DNA from: Kaistia defluvii
Lineage (GTDB): Bacteria > Pseudomonadota > Alphaproteobacteria > Rhizobiales > Kaistiaceae
DNA: 49,192 nucleotides
Direction: 5' to 3'
NCBI RefSeq assembly: GCF_026343955.1
Contig: NZ_JAPKNI010000013.1
Coordinates: 1-49,192, forward strand
Position numbers and translations under genes: made by a program. This document shows positions 1 through 8,254 of this stretch, piece by piece. Positions within the stretch are counted from its first letter, which is position 1. Each line of letters begins with the position of its first letter. Below the pieces are notes generated by a model. That model was not told where the DNA came from, searched no databases, and worked only from the letters and a program-made list of their open reading frames with translations.

Positions 1-315
1 ATTTTGTTCCGCAGTTGAAGATATGCGTCTGCCGGCCGGCAATTTTTACGCCGGCAACTGAAGTCGGGCGGGCAGGGCAGGCCCGCGTGCAGCCTCTTGG
101 CGTGCGAAAGCCGAGGCCGCCATCCCCCGTCTCCGGGCTTTCGCTCCGACGCCGCTTTGCAGCATCGGATATTGCATTGCGGGACTGGAGAATTTTCCCT
201 GCCGTCGATAGTGTATCCTCTCGTTCGAAAGCATCGGCATCGTCGCGTTTGTTTCGTTGTGGCCCTGGTTTGAAATTAGTTCGAATGTAGTTTCGTTTCA
301 GCGAAGAGATGTTAC
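1..315. other. Intergenic left edge, no gene seen
   Basis: No frame here looks like a real protein; the short open frames are GC-driven. A GC-rich stem-loop (TGCCGGC at about 31-37 pairing with GCCGGCA at about 51-57) could be the tail of a terminator for a gene outside the window. The last 60 bases are AT-richer and probably hold the promoter of the gene starting at 316. Confidence 0.4.
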
Positions 316-1287
316 ATGGAAGAGCTGTTCTCCGGTCAGTCCTATCGGGTGTGGGCGGAACTGAAGGACGATGGTCCGGCGGTCGTCTGCTTTGATCCCT
401 GGTACAACCGGCAGGATCCGGATCGTGCGGCGTTCGGCCTGCGCCATTTCTCGAACAACAACATCAATGTCGTGGCCGTGAAATCCCATGGCAACCACTG
501 GTACCAGCATTCCGAGATGGATCCGGTCGTCGACCGGATCAACCAGCGCCTGGGCAGCCGGCGGCGGGTCGGTTACGGCTCGAGCATGGGCGGCTATGGC
601 GCGCTCAATTTTTCCGAGCGCCTGTCGCTGGAGCGCGTGCTGCTGTTCGCGCCGCAGTTTTCGGCCGATATCCGCACCGTGCCGTGGGAGCGGCGCTGGC
701 AGAGCGAGCAGGACATGCTGGCCTGCCGCTATGATGCGGTGGCGCGGATCGCTCCGGTCGGCGGCTACATCTTCTTCGATCCCTACAATCGCAACGACTT
801 GCGGCACGCCGATCTGATCCGGCAGCGCCATCCTCTGACGGCCATCCAGATGCCGTTCTCGGGCCATCATGCGCTCGACTGGTTCAGCCAGAACGGGACC
901 ATCAGCGCGCTGATCCGGTCGCTGGTTTTCGACGGGACGCGCGAGCGCGAGGCGATTCGCGCCCGGCGGCAGGATCGGGCCAAGGTCGCGACCTACTGGC
1001 TCAATCTGTCGGCGCATCTGCGGGCCAAGGGCCGGATGGGGCCGGCGCTGCAGGCGGCCCGGCAGGGCGCGGCCTGCGAGAAGGGCGATCTGATCTTCGC
1101 GCGCCACACCTATGCCATGTGCCTCTATGCCCATGGCGAGGCCGAGGCGGCCGGCGCCATCTGGCAGGCGGCGCTCGCCAATCCCGAGGAAGCGAACCGG
1201 CAGCGCTGGCTGCTGCGCCAGTCGATTGCCGACCATGGCTGGGAGGAACTGCGTAGTGCCTTCCTGGAGCCCGTGACGCCGGCCTAG
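316..1287 (+). CDS. Alpha/beta-hydrolase-like protein with helical (TPR-like) C-terminus
   Basis: A 323-residue cytoplasmic protein with no signal peptide. The N-terminal two thirds carries a nucleophile-elbow motif (GSSMGGYGAL, near residues 93-102), a possible acid in the FFDPYNRND segment and a histidine in SGHHALDW, so a Ser-Asp-His triad is possible. The last 90 residues are Ala/Arg-rich helices resembling one or two TPR units. Similar hydrolase-TPR proteins occur in alphaproteobacteria, often near surface polysaccharide genes, but no substrate can be assigned. The ATG at 316 follows a GAAGAGA ribosome-binding site. The gene stands alone, upstream of tRNA-Leu. The hydrolase fold is fairly sure and the function unknown. 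Confidence 0.75.
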   Translation: MEELFSGQSYRVWAELKDDGPAVVCFDPWYNRQDPDRAAFGLRHFSNNNINVVAVKSHGNHWYQHSEMDPVVDRINQRLGSRRRVGYGSSMGGYGALNFSERLSLERVLLFAPQFSADIRTVPWERRWQSEQDMLACRYDAVARIAPVGGYIFFDPYNRNDLRHADLIRQRHPLTAIQMPFSGHHALDWFSQNGTISALIRSLVFDGTREREAIRARRQDRAKVATYWLNLSAHLRAKGRMGPALQAARQGAACEKGDLIFARHTYAMCLYAHGEAEAAGAIWQAALANPEEANRQRWLLRQSIADHGWEELRSAFLEPVTPA

Positions 1288-1376
1288 GCTGGCCACGCGT
1301 CGCCGCGACGGGCCGCGGAGTTGCACGGCCGGGGCAGGGCGGGTCTCGCCGTTCTACGCGGTTTCGCGACACGATT

Positions 1377-1404
1377 TTGCACAACTGCGTTCGGCGTTGT
1401 GCAA
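1377..1404. promoter_or_regulatory. Perfect 9-bp inverted repeat upstream of tRNA-Leu
   Basis: TTGCACAAC (1377-1385) and GTTGTGCAA (1396-1404) are exact reverse complements separated by 10 bases, ending 44 bases before the tRNA. The same stretch can be read as a weak promoter, TTGCAC, 17 bases, TGCAAT. It could be an operator, a promoter or a hairpin; the sequence does not decide. Confidence 0.4.
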
Positions 1405-1448
1405 TTCCCCTATCCAGCACGCCGCCAAGATGGCAGAAAGCCGCCGCT

Positions 1449-1533
1449 GCGGGCGTGGCGAAACTGGTAGACGCAAGGGACTTAAAATCCCTCGACCTCG
1501 GTCATGCGGGTTCGACCCCCGCCGCCCGCACCA
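1449..1533 (+). tRNA. tRNA-Leu (anticodon UAA)
   Basis: An 85-base cloverleaf with encoded CCA. The acceptor stem GCGGGCG pairs with CGCCCGC. The anticodon loop CTTAAAA sits between GGGA and TCCC and gives anticodon TAA. There is a long variable arm (class II tRNA, as expected for Leu), and the T-loop is GTTCGACC. Confidence 0.97.
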
Positions 1534-1553
1534 CCGCACCAGCGCCGAAGACT

Positions 1554-2231
1554 CTAGATGTCGATGCCCTCTTCGGGGGGCTCGGCGCGGATCTCCGCGA
1601 CGGCGCGCATCAGGATTTCGACGACGCGGTACTGCTCGATCGATGTCGCGCTGATCTTCGAGGCGATCGCCGCCTTCAGCGCCCGCCTCGCGTCGTTCAT
1701 CTCCGGAATGACGCCGGGAATGTCGCGATCGGGCCGGTCGTCGCGCAAGGCGGCCTCGCCGCGCCCGAACCATTCCCGTGCCTGGGCGATGCGGCGGCCG
1801 ATCCGGTCGAGATGGTCGAGGATCACGTCGACCGCGAGGCGGTTCTCAGCCAGATAGGCGGTGCCCATCGCGGAAATCGAATAGACCTTCTTGTTGCCCT
1901 GGCTGCTCGCCGTCGCGTGCCCGGCATCCTCGAGATAGTTGAGGGTCGGATAGATGACGCCCGGGCTCGGGCTGTAGCTGCCGCTGGTCAATTCCTCGAT
2001 GGCCTTGATGATATCGTAGCCATGGCGAGGCAGGTTCGCGAGCAGGGAGAGCACCACCAGACGAAGGTCGCCATCCGCGACCATGCGGCCGACACGGAAT
2101 CCGTCGCCCCCCCGTCCGCCCAGGGGCGCGCGCCCGGATACCGGGCTTTCGGGGCTGTCGCCGCGCCGGGCCATCGACAACAGAGCGCGGCCATGATCGC
2201 CGCGTGGGTTTCCCGGGGGACTGTCAGGCAC
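1554..2231 (-). CDS. PadR-family transcriptional regulator
   Basis: A 225-residue DNA-binding repressor. A basic, Gly-rich N-terminal extension of about 50 residues precedes the PadR winged helix (DLRLVVLSLLANLPRHGYD, then SPSPGVIYPTLNYLEDAG as the recognition region), and a helical C-terminal dimerisation domain follows. PadR proteins usually repress a neighbouring transporter or stress gene and themselves. I chose the GTG at 2231 because CGGAG lies about 6 bases upstream; an ATG at 2174 has no clear ribosome-binding site. Palindromic GATATATC elements lie immediately upstream, so self-repression is likely. It is divergent from the acyl-CoA/ACP-ligase-like gene at 2440. The ligand is unknown. 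Confidence 0.88.
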   Translation of the reverse strand: MPDSPPGNPRGDHGRALLSMARRGDSPESPVSGRAPLGGRGGDGFRVGRMVADGDLRLVVLSLLANLPRHGYDIIKAIEELTSGSYSPSPGVIYPTLNYLEDAGHATASSQGNKKVYSISAMGTAYLAENRLAVDVILDHLDRIGRRIAQAREWFGRGEAALRDDRPDRDIPGVIPEMNDARRALKAAIASKISATSIEQYRVVEILMRAVAEIRAEPPEEGIDI

Positions 2232-2240
2232 GATCGCTCC

Positions 2241-2306
2241 GATATATCGTAAGATACAAATTGGCTAAATCCATCGCGGGGTCGCGTCAAGATATATCTT
2301 ACGACA
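2241..2306. promoter_or_regulatory. Candidate PadR operator: paired palindromes in the divergent promoter
   Basis: GATATATC occurs at 2241-2248 and again at 2291-2298, exactly 50 bases (about five helical turns) apart. TCGTAAGATA (2247-2256) is repeated inverted as TATCTTACGA (2295-2304). Within them, TATC-N4-GATA (2245-2256) and AAGATATATCTT (2289-2300) are palindromic. The first site begins only about ten bases upstream of the padR GTG and close to its ribosome-binding site, which fits autorepression. Binding by this PadR is inferred. Confidence 0.55.
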
Positions 2307-2439
2307 TGTCGCAGTGCGGGCGACTGGCGGCGCGGCGCTCACGCTGAACTCGCTTCTGTGTCGCGCGTCATTGTATGGTGATGGGCCGTTCGGAAGATGC
2401 GCGGCCCTCCTGACCCCGTAGCAGAGCGAACCAGCGCCT

Positions 2440-4023
2440 ATGGACATGCCGACTGCCATTCCCAGCCCCGCCACCCAGGCGATTCCGCTCGACGAGAAGC
2501 GCTGGCGAAAGACACTGTTCGGCATGCTGCTCGATTCGCGCGCCCGCTTCGGCGGCAAGCGCGAGGTGATCGAAGACAACCAGCGCAAGCCCATGACCTT
2601 CGATCGCGTCGTCATCGGCGCCCAGGTCCTGGGTCGGGTCTTCGCCGCACGCACCCGGCGCGGCGAGCGGGTCGGCCTGCTTCTCCCCAACGTGGCCACC
2701 GTGGCGCCGGCCTTTTTTGGCCTCGTGGCGTTCGGCCGGGTGCCGGCCATGCTCAATTTCTCCGCCGGGCCGAAGAACCTGCTCGTCGCCTGCAAGGCGG
2801 CCGACATCAAGCATGTGATCACATCGCGCCGCTTCATCGCCGAGGGCAAGCTGGAGGAACTGGTCGCGGCGCTGCAGGCGCATGTCGAGATCCTGTGGCT
2901 GGAAGACATCGGCAAGACCGTCAGCAAATTCGACAAGCTGCGCGGCGTGGTCTCGTCCTGGCTGGCTCGGCCGCTGCACGCGCTTTCCCGAGTCGGGCCG
3001 GACGACATCGCCGTCCTGCTCTTTACCTCCGGCTCGGAAGGCGCGCCCAAGGGCGTGGCCCTGACGCATGCCAATGTGCTCGCCAATGTCGAGCAGTTCC
3101 TGCGGACGCTGGAGCTGAAATCGGACGATTCGCTGTTCAATCCGCTGCCGGTGTTCCATTCCTTCGGCATGACGGTCGGCCTGATCGCGCCCTTCGCGAT
3201 CGGCATGCGCGTGTTCTTCTATCCGACGCCGCTGCACTACAAGCAGATCCCGGCGCTGGTGCGCGACAGCGGCTCGACCATCCTGATCGGCACCGATACC
3301 TTCGCGGCCGGCTGGGCGCGCATGGCCGAGCCCGAGGATTTCGCCAAGCTGCGGCTTGTGGTGCTGGGCGCGGAGAAGATCAAGCCGGCGACCCGCGCGC
3401 TCTGGCGCGACCGCTTCGGCATCGAACTGTTCGAGGGCTATGGCGCGACCGAGGCGGCTCCCGTCGTCTCGGCCAATACGCCGCTCTATCACCGCGACGG
3501 CACGGTTGGCCGGCTGCTGCCGGGCATGTCCTACCGGATCGAGCCGGTGCCGGGCCTCGAGGAAGGCGGTCGCTTCTGGATCAAGGGGCCCAACGTCATG
3601 CTCGGCTACATGCGCGAGGGCGCGCCGGGCGTGCTGGAACAGACGCCGGATGGCTGGCACGACACCGGCGATATCGTCACGCTCGACGCGGACGGCTACA
3701 TCACCATTCGCGGCCGCGCCAAGCGCTTCGCCAAGATCGGCGGCGAGATGATCTCGCTGGCGGCGGTCGAAGCCTATGCGGCGCAGGTCTGGCCGGACAA
3801 TATCCACGCCGCCGTCTCGGTGCCGGACGAACGCAAGGGTGAGCAGATCGTGCTGGTGACCGATCGGGTCGCGGCGGACCGCAATGCGTTGATCGCTTCC
3901 GCCAAGGTGCATGGCGTGCCGGAAATCATGGTGCCGAAGCGGATCGTCACGATCGAAGCCTTGCCGATGCTGGCGACGGGCAAGACGGACTATCCGGCGA
4001 TCGCGGCGTTGGCGCGGGGTTAG
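2440..4023 (+). CDS. AMP-dependent synthetase/ligase, acyl-ACP synthetase (Aas C-terminal) type
   Basis: A 527-residue adenylate-forming enzyme. It carries the ATP-binding motif LLFTSGSEGAPKGV (about residues 196-209), GYGATEAAP (about 334-342), DTGDI (about 408) and a C-terminal hinge with a catalytic lysine near the end (ATGKTDY). Sequence style, such as NPLPVFHSFGMTVGL, matches the acyl-ACP synthetase half of 2-acyl-glycerophosphoethanolamine acyltransferase (Aas), which activates free fatty acids for lysophospholipid re-acylation. Here the PlsC acyltransferase and transporter domains usually fused to it are absent, so it must act alone or with partners elsewhere. It is divergent from padR and may be its target. 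A general acyl-CoA ligase is the alternative. Confidence 0.82.
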   Translation: MDMPTAIPSPATQAIPLDEKRWRKTLFGMLLDSRARFGGKREVIEDNQRKPMTFDRVVIGAQVLGRVFAARTRRGERVGLLLPNVATVAPAFFGLVAFGRVPAMLNFSAGPKNLLVACKAADIKHVITSRRFIAEGKLEELVAALQAHVEILWLEDIGKTVSKFDKLRGVVSSWLARPLHALSRVGPDDIAVLLFTSGSEGAPKGVALTHANVLANVEQFLRTLELKSDDSLFNPLPVFHSFGMTVGLIAPFAIGMRVFFYPTPLHYKQIPALVRDSGSTILIGTDTFAAGWARMAEPEDFAKLRLVVLGAEKIKPATRALWRDRFGIELFEGYGATEAAPVVSANTPLYHRDGTVGRLLPGMSYRIEPVPGLEEGGRFWIKGPNVMLGYMREGAPGVLEQTPDGWHDTGDIVTLDADGYITIRGRAKRFAKIGGEMISLAAVEAYAAQVWPDNIHAAVSVPDERKGEQIVLVTDRVAADRNALIASAKVHGVPEIMVPKRIVTIEALPMLATGKTDYPAIAALARG

Positions 4024-4146
4024 GATTTTCGTGCGCGATGTCGGACGCCCATTGCGCAGGGTGGCGAGGACGGCTTTCGTGGCTTCCGAGACTGCGTCCT
4101 GCCCCAGTGGATCGGGCCGATCCGCCATGTGGCGACCCAAGCGGGG

Positions 4147-5610
4147 ATGATGAACAGCACCGAGCGCATCCGGGTCATGGCCGACGGGATCCTATCGCGC
4201 CTGGGCCCGATAGTCTGGGTCGCGCTCGTCGTTTTCTGCGCCGCCATGCTCGGCATTGTTACCCGGCCGCTCGGCTTCGTCGCCGCGTTCTGGCCGGCCA
4301 ATGCGATCCTGCTCGGCCTCTTTGTCATCCGTCCCGCCTTGGCGGACCTGTATGGCTGGATCGCGGCGGTGGCGGCGTTCCTCTTTGCGGGCTATCTGAG
4401 CGGCGATCCGATCGTCACCAGCCTGTGGCTGACGGGCGCCAACATACTGGGCGTCGCCTGTGGCGTTGCCCTGTCTCGCGGTCTCCATGCGGAGGACCGG
4501 GCGCTCCGGCATCCCTTGTCCGTGCTCCGCATGCTGCTGATCTGCGTCGCCGCCGCCGGGACCTCGGCCGTGGTGGGGTGCCTGATCGCGCCTGTTCTAT
4601 CGAACTTTCCGCTCCGGGCGGGAATTGCGTTCTGGTTCACCACCGAACTCAGCAATTACGTCGTCATCCTGCCGGTGCTGCTCACCTTGCCGGCCGTGTG
4701 GTCTCTCGGGACGGTTGCGGACTCCCTCGTCAATTTCGAGCCCGATGCCAAGACGACGATGCCCGTCGCGGCGCTCTGCCTGTCGGTGGTGGGGTCGGTG
4801 GCCATTGGCGGGCCCGGCGCGATCGCGTTTCCGGTGCCGGCGCTGCTCTGGTGTTCACTGACCTACGGATTGTGCGCGACGTCCCTGCTCGTGATGATCA
4901 CGAGCCTTGCCATGCTGGGGGCGGAATCGGCCGATCTCTACGCCCTGCCTCCCTCCGATGATCTGCTCGACAGCAAGACCTCCTTCCGTCTCGGCCTGAC
5001 ATTGCTGGCGATGGGGCCCCTGACCGTCGCGACCATCTCGGTCATGCAGAGGAAGCTGCTGGCACGGCTCGATCGCGCTGTCAGCATGGACGGCCTGACC
5101 GACATCCTGGCGCGCCGCGCCTATCTCGAGCGCAGCGCGGAACTGCTTGCCAGGCCGCGCGCCAATCTCTTTTCCGGCGTCGCCGTGCTGATGATCGACA
5201 TCGACCAGTTCAAGCGGGTCAATGACCAGCACGGCCACGCGGCGGGCGACGCGGTCCTGATCGCGGTGACCGATGCGATCGCCGGCGAGCTTCGGCGCCA
5301 TGATCTGTTCGGCCGGGTCGGCGGCGAGGAGTTCGCCATTACCCTGCCGGACATTTCCTGCGACGACGCCCTCGCCATGGCCGAGCGGCTGCGCCACACG
5401 GTCGAGCGCCTGTCTGTCAAGGCCGCTCTCGGGCTCGAAATCCGGGTCAGCATCTCGATCGGTATCGTGCATAGGGTGCGCCACCCGGCAGGCGGCGTGA
5501 TCGAGATGCTGCCGCTCGCCGACGCGGCGCTCTATCAGGCGAAAGAGACGGGGCGGAACCGGATTGTGCTGTACGCGGCGCCGAGCCGTACCGACGCGGC
5601 AGGGCCCTAG
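4147..5610 (+). CDS. Membrane-bound diguanylate cyclase (GGDEF)
   Basis: A protein of about 487 residues. Roughly eight hydrophobic helices fill the first 300 residues in a MASE1-like sensory arrangement, followed by a GGDEF domain. The catalytic loop is GGEEF (codons starting at 5320), and the product-inhibition I-site RRHD lies exactly five residues before it, as in PleD. It should therefore be an active cyclase with feedback control, making cyclic di-GMP from two GTP. Start: a GTG at 4129 and ATGs at 4147 and 4150 are all possible; I took 4147. Its stop codon overlaps that of the convergent monooxygenase gene. The sensed signal is unknown. The PilZ-bearing cellulose synthase in this window is one possible downstream target. 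Confidence 0.9.
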   Translation: MMNSTERIRVMADGILSRLGPIVWVALVVFCAAMLGIVTRPLGFVAAFWPANAILLGLFVIRPALADLYGWIAAVAAFLFAGYLSGDPIVTSLWLTGANILGVACGVALSRGLHAEDRALRHPLSVLRMLLICVAAAGTSAVVGCLIAPVLSNFPLRAGIAFWFTTELSNYVVILPVLLTLPAVWSLGTVADSLVNFEPDAKTTMPVAALCLSVVGSVAIGGPGAIAFPVPALLWCSLTYGLCATSLLVMITSLAMLGAESADLYALPPSDDLLDSKTSFRLGLTLLAMGPLTVATISVMQRKLLARLDRAVSMDGLTDILARRAYLERSAELLARPRANLFSGVAVLMIDIDQFKRVNDQHGHAAGDAVLIAVTDAIAGELRRHDLFGRVGGEEFAITLPDISCDDALAMAERLRHTVERLSVKAALGLEIRVSISIGIVHRVRHPAGGVIEMLPLADAALYQAKETGRNRIVLYAAPSRTDAAGP

Positions 5611-6776
5611 GACGACTGCCAGCCATAGATCCAGTCATAGCGCTGGAGAAGTCTTTCGCCGCCCAGCGCCGTCATGGTGAGGTCGCGCGCGACCGCCATC
5701 GGCCCGCCCAGATGATAGATCTGCCCGGCCTGGCGGGCCGTCTTCCAGACTCGCATCACCCGGGGACGCCGCAGCGCCTGATAGCGTTGCAGGGCGTCGG
5801 CGACGGGCCCATTGGACAGTTCGCGCGCCAGCACGTCCGCATCCTCGATCGCCATCGCCGCGCCTTGCGCCAGGAAGGGCAGCATGGCGTGCGCGGCATC
5901 GCCGATGAGAGCGACGCGGCCCTCGACCCAGACGCCGCTCGGTTCGACTTCCGCCAGGCACCAGCGCGTCCATTGCAGGTCGAGCTTGGTCAAACGGCTG
6001 ATATACCGGGTGCTGTCCTGATCAAAACGCTGCCGAAGAACCTCGGCGGCGCCCGGGCCGCTCCAGGTATCGTCGCCCCAGTCTTCCTCGATCACGACGA
6101 TGATGTTGATCAGGCGGGCGCCGCGCAGCGGATAGATGACGACATGTGCGTCGCGGCACAGCAGCACCGTGGTGCGCTCATGCGGCAGGTCGCGCGGCGC
6201 GACCCCGACGGGAATGGTCGAGCGCCAGGCCGTGCGGCCGCTTGGCCGGGACGGCAGGGCGCCATCGACAGCCTGCTTCAGTTTCGAGCGCACCCCGTCG
6301 GCCACGATCATGGCGTCGAAATCGAGTGTCTCGTCGCCCACCGACAGCGTGACGTTCTCGTGGGTCTGGCGCACCGCCGTCGCTTCCGCGCCGAGCCTCA
6401 GCTCGATCCGCGGATCCGCCTGGACGGCTTCGAGCAGGATGGATTGAAGGTCGGCGCGATGCAGCAGCCGGTAGGGCGCGCCATAGGCCCGGCGCGCGCT
6501 CTCGCCCAGCGGCAGGCTGACGATCGGCTCGCCGGTGCGGCCGGAGCGCATGTCGATCGCTTCCGGCATCACCGCGGCGCGATCCAGTCCCTCGGTGAGG
6601 TCCAGCGATTCCAGGATGCGGCCGGCATTGGGCGAGATCTGCAACCCCGCGCCGACTTCCGACAATTGCGGCGCGCGCTCGACCACGGTCGAGGCGATTC
6701 CCCGCCGTGCCAGCGAGAGGGCGGTGGTCAGGCCCGCAATGCCCGCGCCTGCAATTCCGACGCGGTTCGCCGTCAT
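5607..6776 (-). CDS. FAD-dependent aromatic-ring-type monooxygenase (salicylate hydroxylase-like)
   Basis: A 389-residue class A flavoprotein hydroxylase. The FAD dinucleotide fold opens the protein (GAGIAGL, GxGxxG at residues 10-15). The DG motif lies in the middle (MIVADGVRSKLK) and the GD motif near residue 290 (VALIGDAAHAMLPFLAQG). Relatives use NAD(P)H and O2 to hydroxylate salicylate, 6-hydroxynicotinate or quinone precursors; substrate cannot be read from the sequence. It lies 12 bases downstream of the CHCC zinc-finger gene and is surely co-transcribed with it. The stop codons of this gene and the GGDEF gene share the palindrome CTAG (5607-5610). Confidence 0.87.
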   Translation of the reverse strand: MTANRVGIAGAGIAGLTTALSLARRGIASTVVERAPQLSEVGAGLQISPNAGRILESLDLTEGLDRAAVMPEAIDMRSGRTGEPIVSLPLGESARRAYGAPYRLLHRADLQSILLEAVQADPRIELRLGAEATAVRQTHENVTLSVGDETLDFDAMIVADGVRSKLKQAVDGALPSRPSGRTAWRSTIPVGVAPRDLPHERTTVLLCRDAHVVIYPLRGARLINIIVVIEEDWGDDTWSGPGAAEVLRQRFDQDSTRYISRLTKLDLQWTRWCLAEVEPSGVWVEGRVALIGDAAHAMLPFLAQGAAMAIEDADVLARELSNGPVADALQRYQALRRPRVMRVWKTARQAGQIYHLGGPMAVARDLTMTALGGERLLQRYDWIYGWQSS

Positions 6777-6788
6777 GCCCCGGGACCG

Positions 6789-7037
6789 CTACGCCGCGAT
6801 CGGATCGATGAACAGATGGCCGGGCGGCGACGTCTCCGTGCCGTGCAGGCGGGGATTGTAGCGATAGAGGGTCGAGCAGTAGGAGCAGACCTTCTCGTTG
6901 TCGTCGCCCATGTCGATGAAGATATGCGGGTGGTCGAAAGGCGGCCTGGCGCCGACGCACATGAATTCCTTGACGCCGATCTCGATCGTCACGACACCGG
7001 AATCATTGTGGAAATGTGGAATCACATGTGCGGCCAT
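6789..7037 (-). CDS. CHCC zinc-finger protein (NDUFS6-like)
   Basis: An 82-residue protein starting MAAHVIPHFHND. It has the Cys-His-Cys-Cys zinc site of the zf-CHCC family (C in KEFMCVGA, H in DHPHIF, then CSYC). In mitochondria the homologous domain forms the 13-kDa NDUFS6 subunit of complex I, and alphaproteobacteria carry the stand-alone ancestor. I chose the ATG at 7037 because conservation of this family begins there; longer frames reach 7148. It is the first gene of a two-gene unit with the FAD monooxygenase 12 bases downstream. The role outside complex I is unclear. Confidence 0.85.
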   Translation of the reverse strand: MAAHVIPHFHNDSGVVTIEIGVKEFMCVGARPPFDHPHIFIDMGDDNEKVCSYCSTLYRYNPRLHGTETSPPGHLFIDPIAA

Positions 7038-7191
7038 GGCGTGGGTCCGTCGGTTCGAAGCAACAATTTCACGGACCATAGCGTTGTGATGGCGCGATGA
7101 ACAGGCCGGGCTCCCGTCCGGCGCGGCGACACCTTGGCGCGGCCGCAAGCATCCTTCATAAGTGCGCCGCAGTCATTCTCGGGTTCCCCAC

Positions 7192-7956
7192 ATGCAAACC
7201 TTCCTTTCGAACGGCTACTCCATCGCTTATCTCGATGAGGGCGAGGGGCCGCCGATCCTGCTTATCCACGGTTTCGGATCGAGCGCGCGGGTCAACTGGG
7301 TCAATCCCGGCTGGGTCGATACGCTGGTCAAGGCGGGGCGCCGGGTCATCGCCTTCGACAATCGCGGCCACGGCCACAGCGACAAGCCGCATGACGTGGG
7401 CGCCTATCGGGTCGCCGCGATGGCGGAGGATGCGCGCAACCTGCTCCAGCATCTGGGCATCGCCCGCGCCGACGTGATGGGCTATTCGATGGGTGCGCGG
7501 ATCGCCGCCTTCCTCGCGCTCGGCCATCCCGAGATGGTGAAGTCGATGATCCTCGGCGGCCTCGGATACGGCATCGTCACCGGCATCGGCCCCTGGGGCC
7601 CGGTCGTCGATGCGCTTGAGACGGAGGAGCCGGACGGCATCACCGATCCGATCGGGCAGATGTTCCGCAAGTTCGCCGACCAGACCAGAAGCGACCGCGT
7701 GGCTCTCGCTGCCTGCATGAAGGCGACGCGTCAGCCGATCTCGGCCGACGACCTGGCCACGCTGCGCCTGCCGGTGATGATCGCGGTCGGCGAGCGCGAC
7801 GAACTGGCCGGTTCCGCCGCCGACCTCGCCGCCATCATTCCGAATGCCGAGGTGCTCGATATTCCGAAGCGCGACCACATGCTGGCCGTCGGCGACAAGG
7901 TCTACAAGGCCGGCGTGCTGGCATTCCTCGAAAAGAACGGCCTGCGGGGCGCCTGA
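7192..7956 (+). CDS. Alpha/beta hydrolase
   Basis: A 254-residue single-domain hydrolase. The strand-3 oxyanion motif is LLIHGFGSS (residues 23-31), the nucleophile elbow is GYSMGA with Ser99, the acid is in GERDEL, and the histidine is in KRDHML near residue 226. It lacks a signal peptide, so it is cytoplasmic. Esterase, lactonase or carbon-carbon hydrolase activity are all possible. It is divergent from the zinc-finger/monooxygenase pair and may act in the same aromatic or lactone chemistry, but this is only positional. The ATG at 7192 matches the usual start of the family; an upstream in-frame ATG at 7162 is less likely. Confidence 0.85.
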   Translation: MQTFLSNGYSIAYLDEGEGPPILLIHGFGSSARVNWVNPGWVDTLVKAGRRVIAFDNRGHGHSDKPHDVGAYRVAAMAEDARNLLQHLGIARADVMGYSMGARIAAFLALGHPEMVKSMILGGLGYGIVTGIGPWGPVVDALETEEPDGITDPIGQMFRKFADQTRSDRVALAACMKATRQPISADDLATLRLPVMIAVGERDELAGSAADLAAIIPNAEVLDIPKRDHMLAVGDKVYKAGVLAFLEKNGLRGA

Positions 7957-8254
7957 GGCAAAGGCCTGTTCGGACAGAGGGTTGGCGGCTTCGGCGAAGA
8001 CGCCGATTCAAGCGGAACGACCGGCGGCCGGACGCGTCAGAGCGGCGGAGGGCGCCGAATTGGCTGTGCCGATAATCTGATTTCCGTTGCATTTTCGCCT
8101 CCGGCCGATATGTCTCTCCCCTCGTCCGGAGCGCGCATCGCGGGCACGGACGGCGTAATTTTCAGGCGCGGATGTCTGTTTTGCGGCATCTGGCCCCCAT
8201 GTTAGGGTGCCGCCTGGAAGAAGGCTGCAGATGGATGGCAGCAAGGAGACGTCA

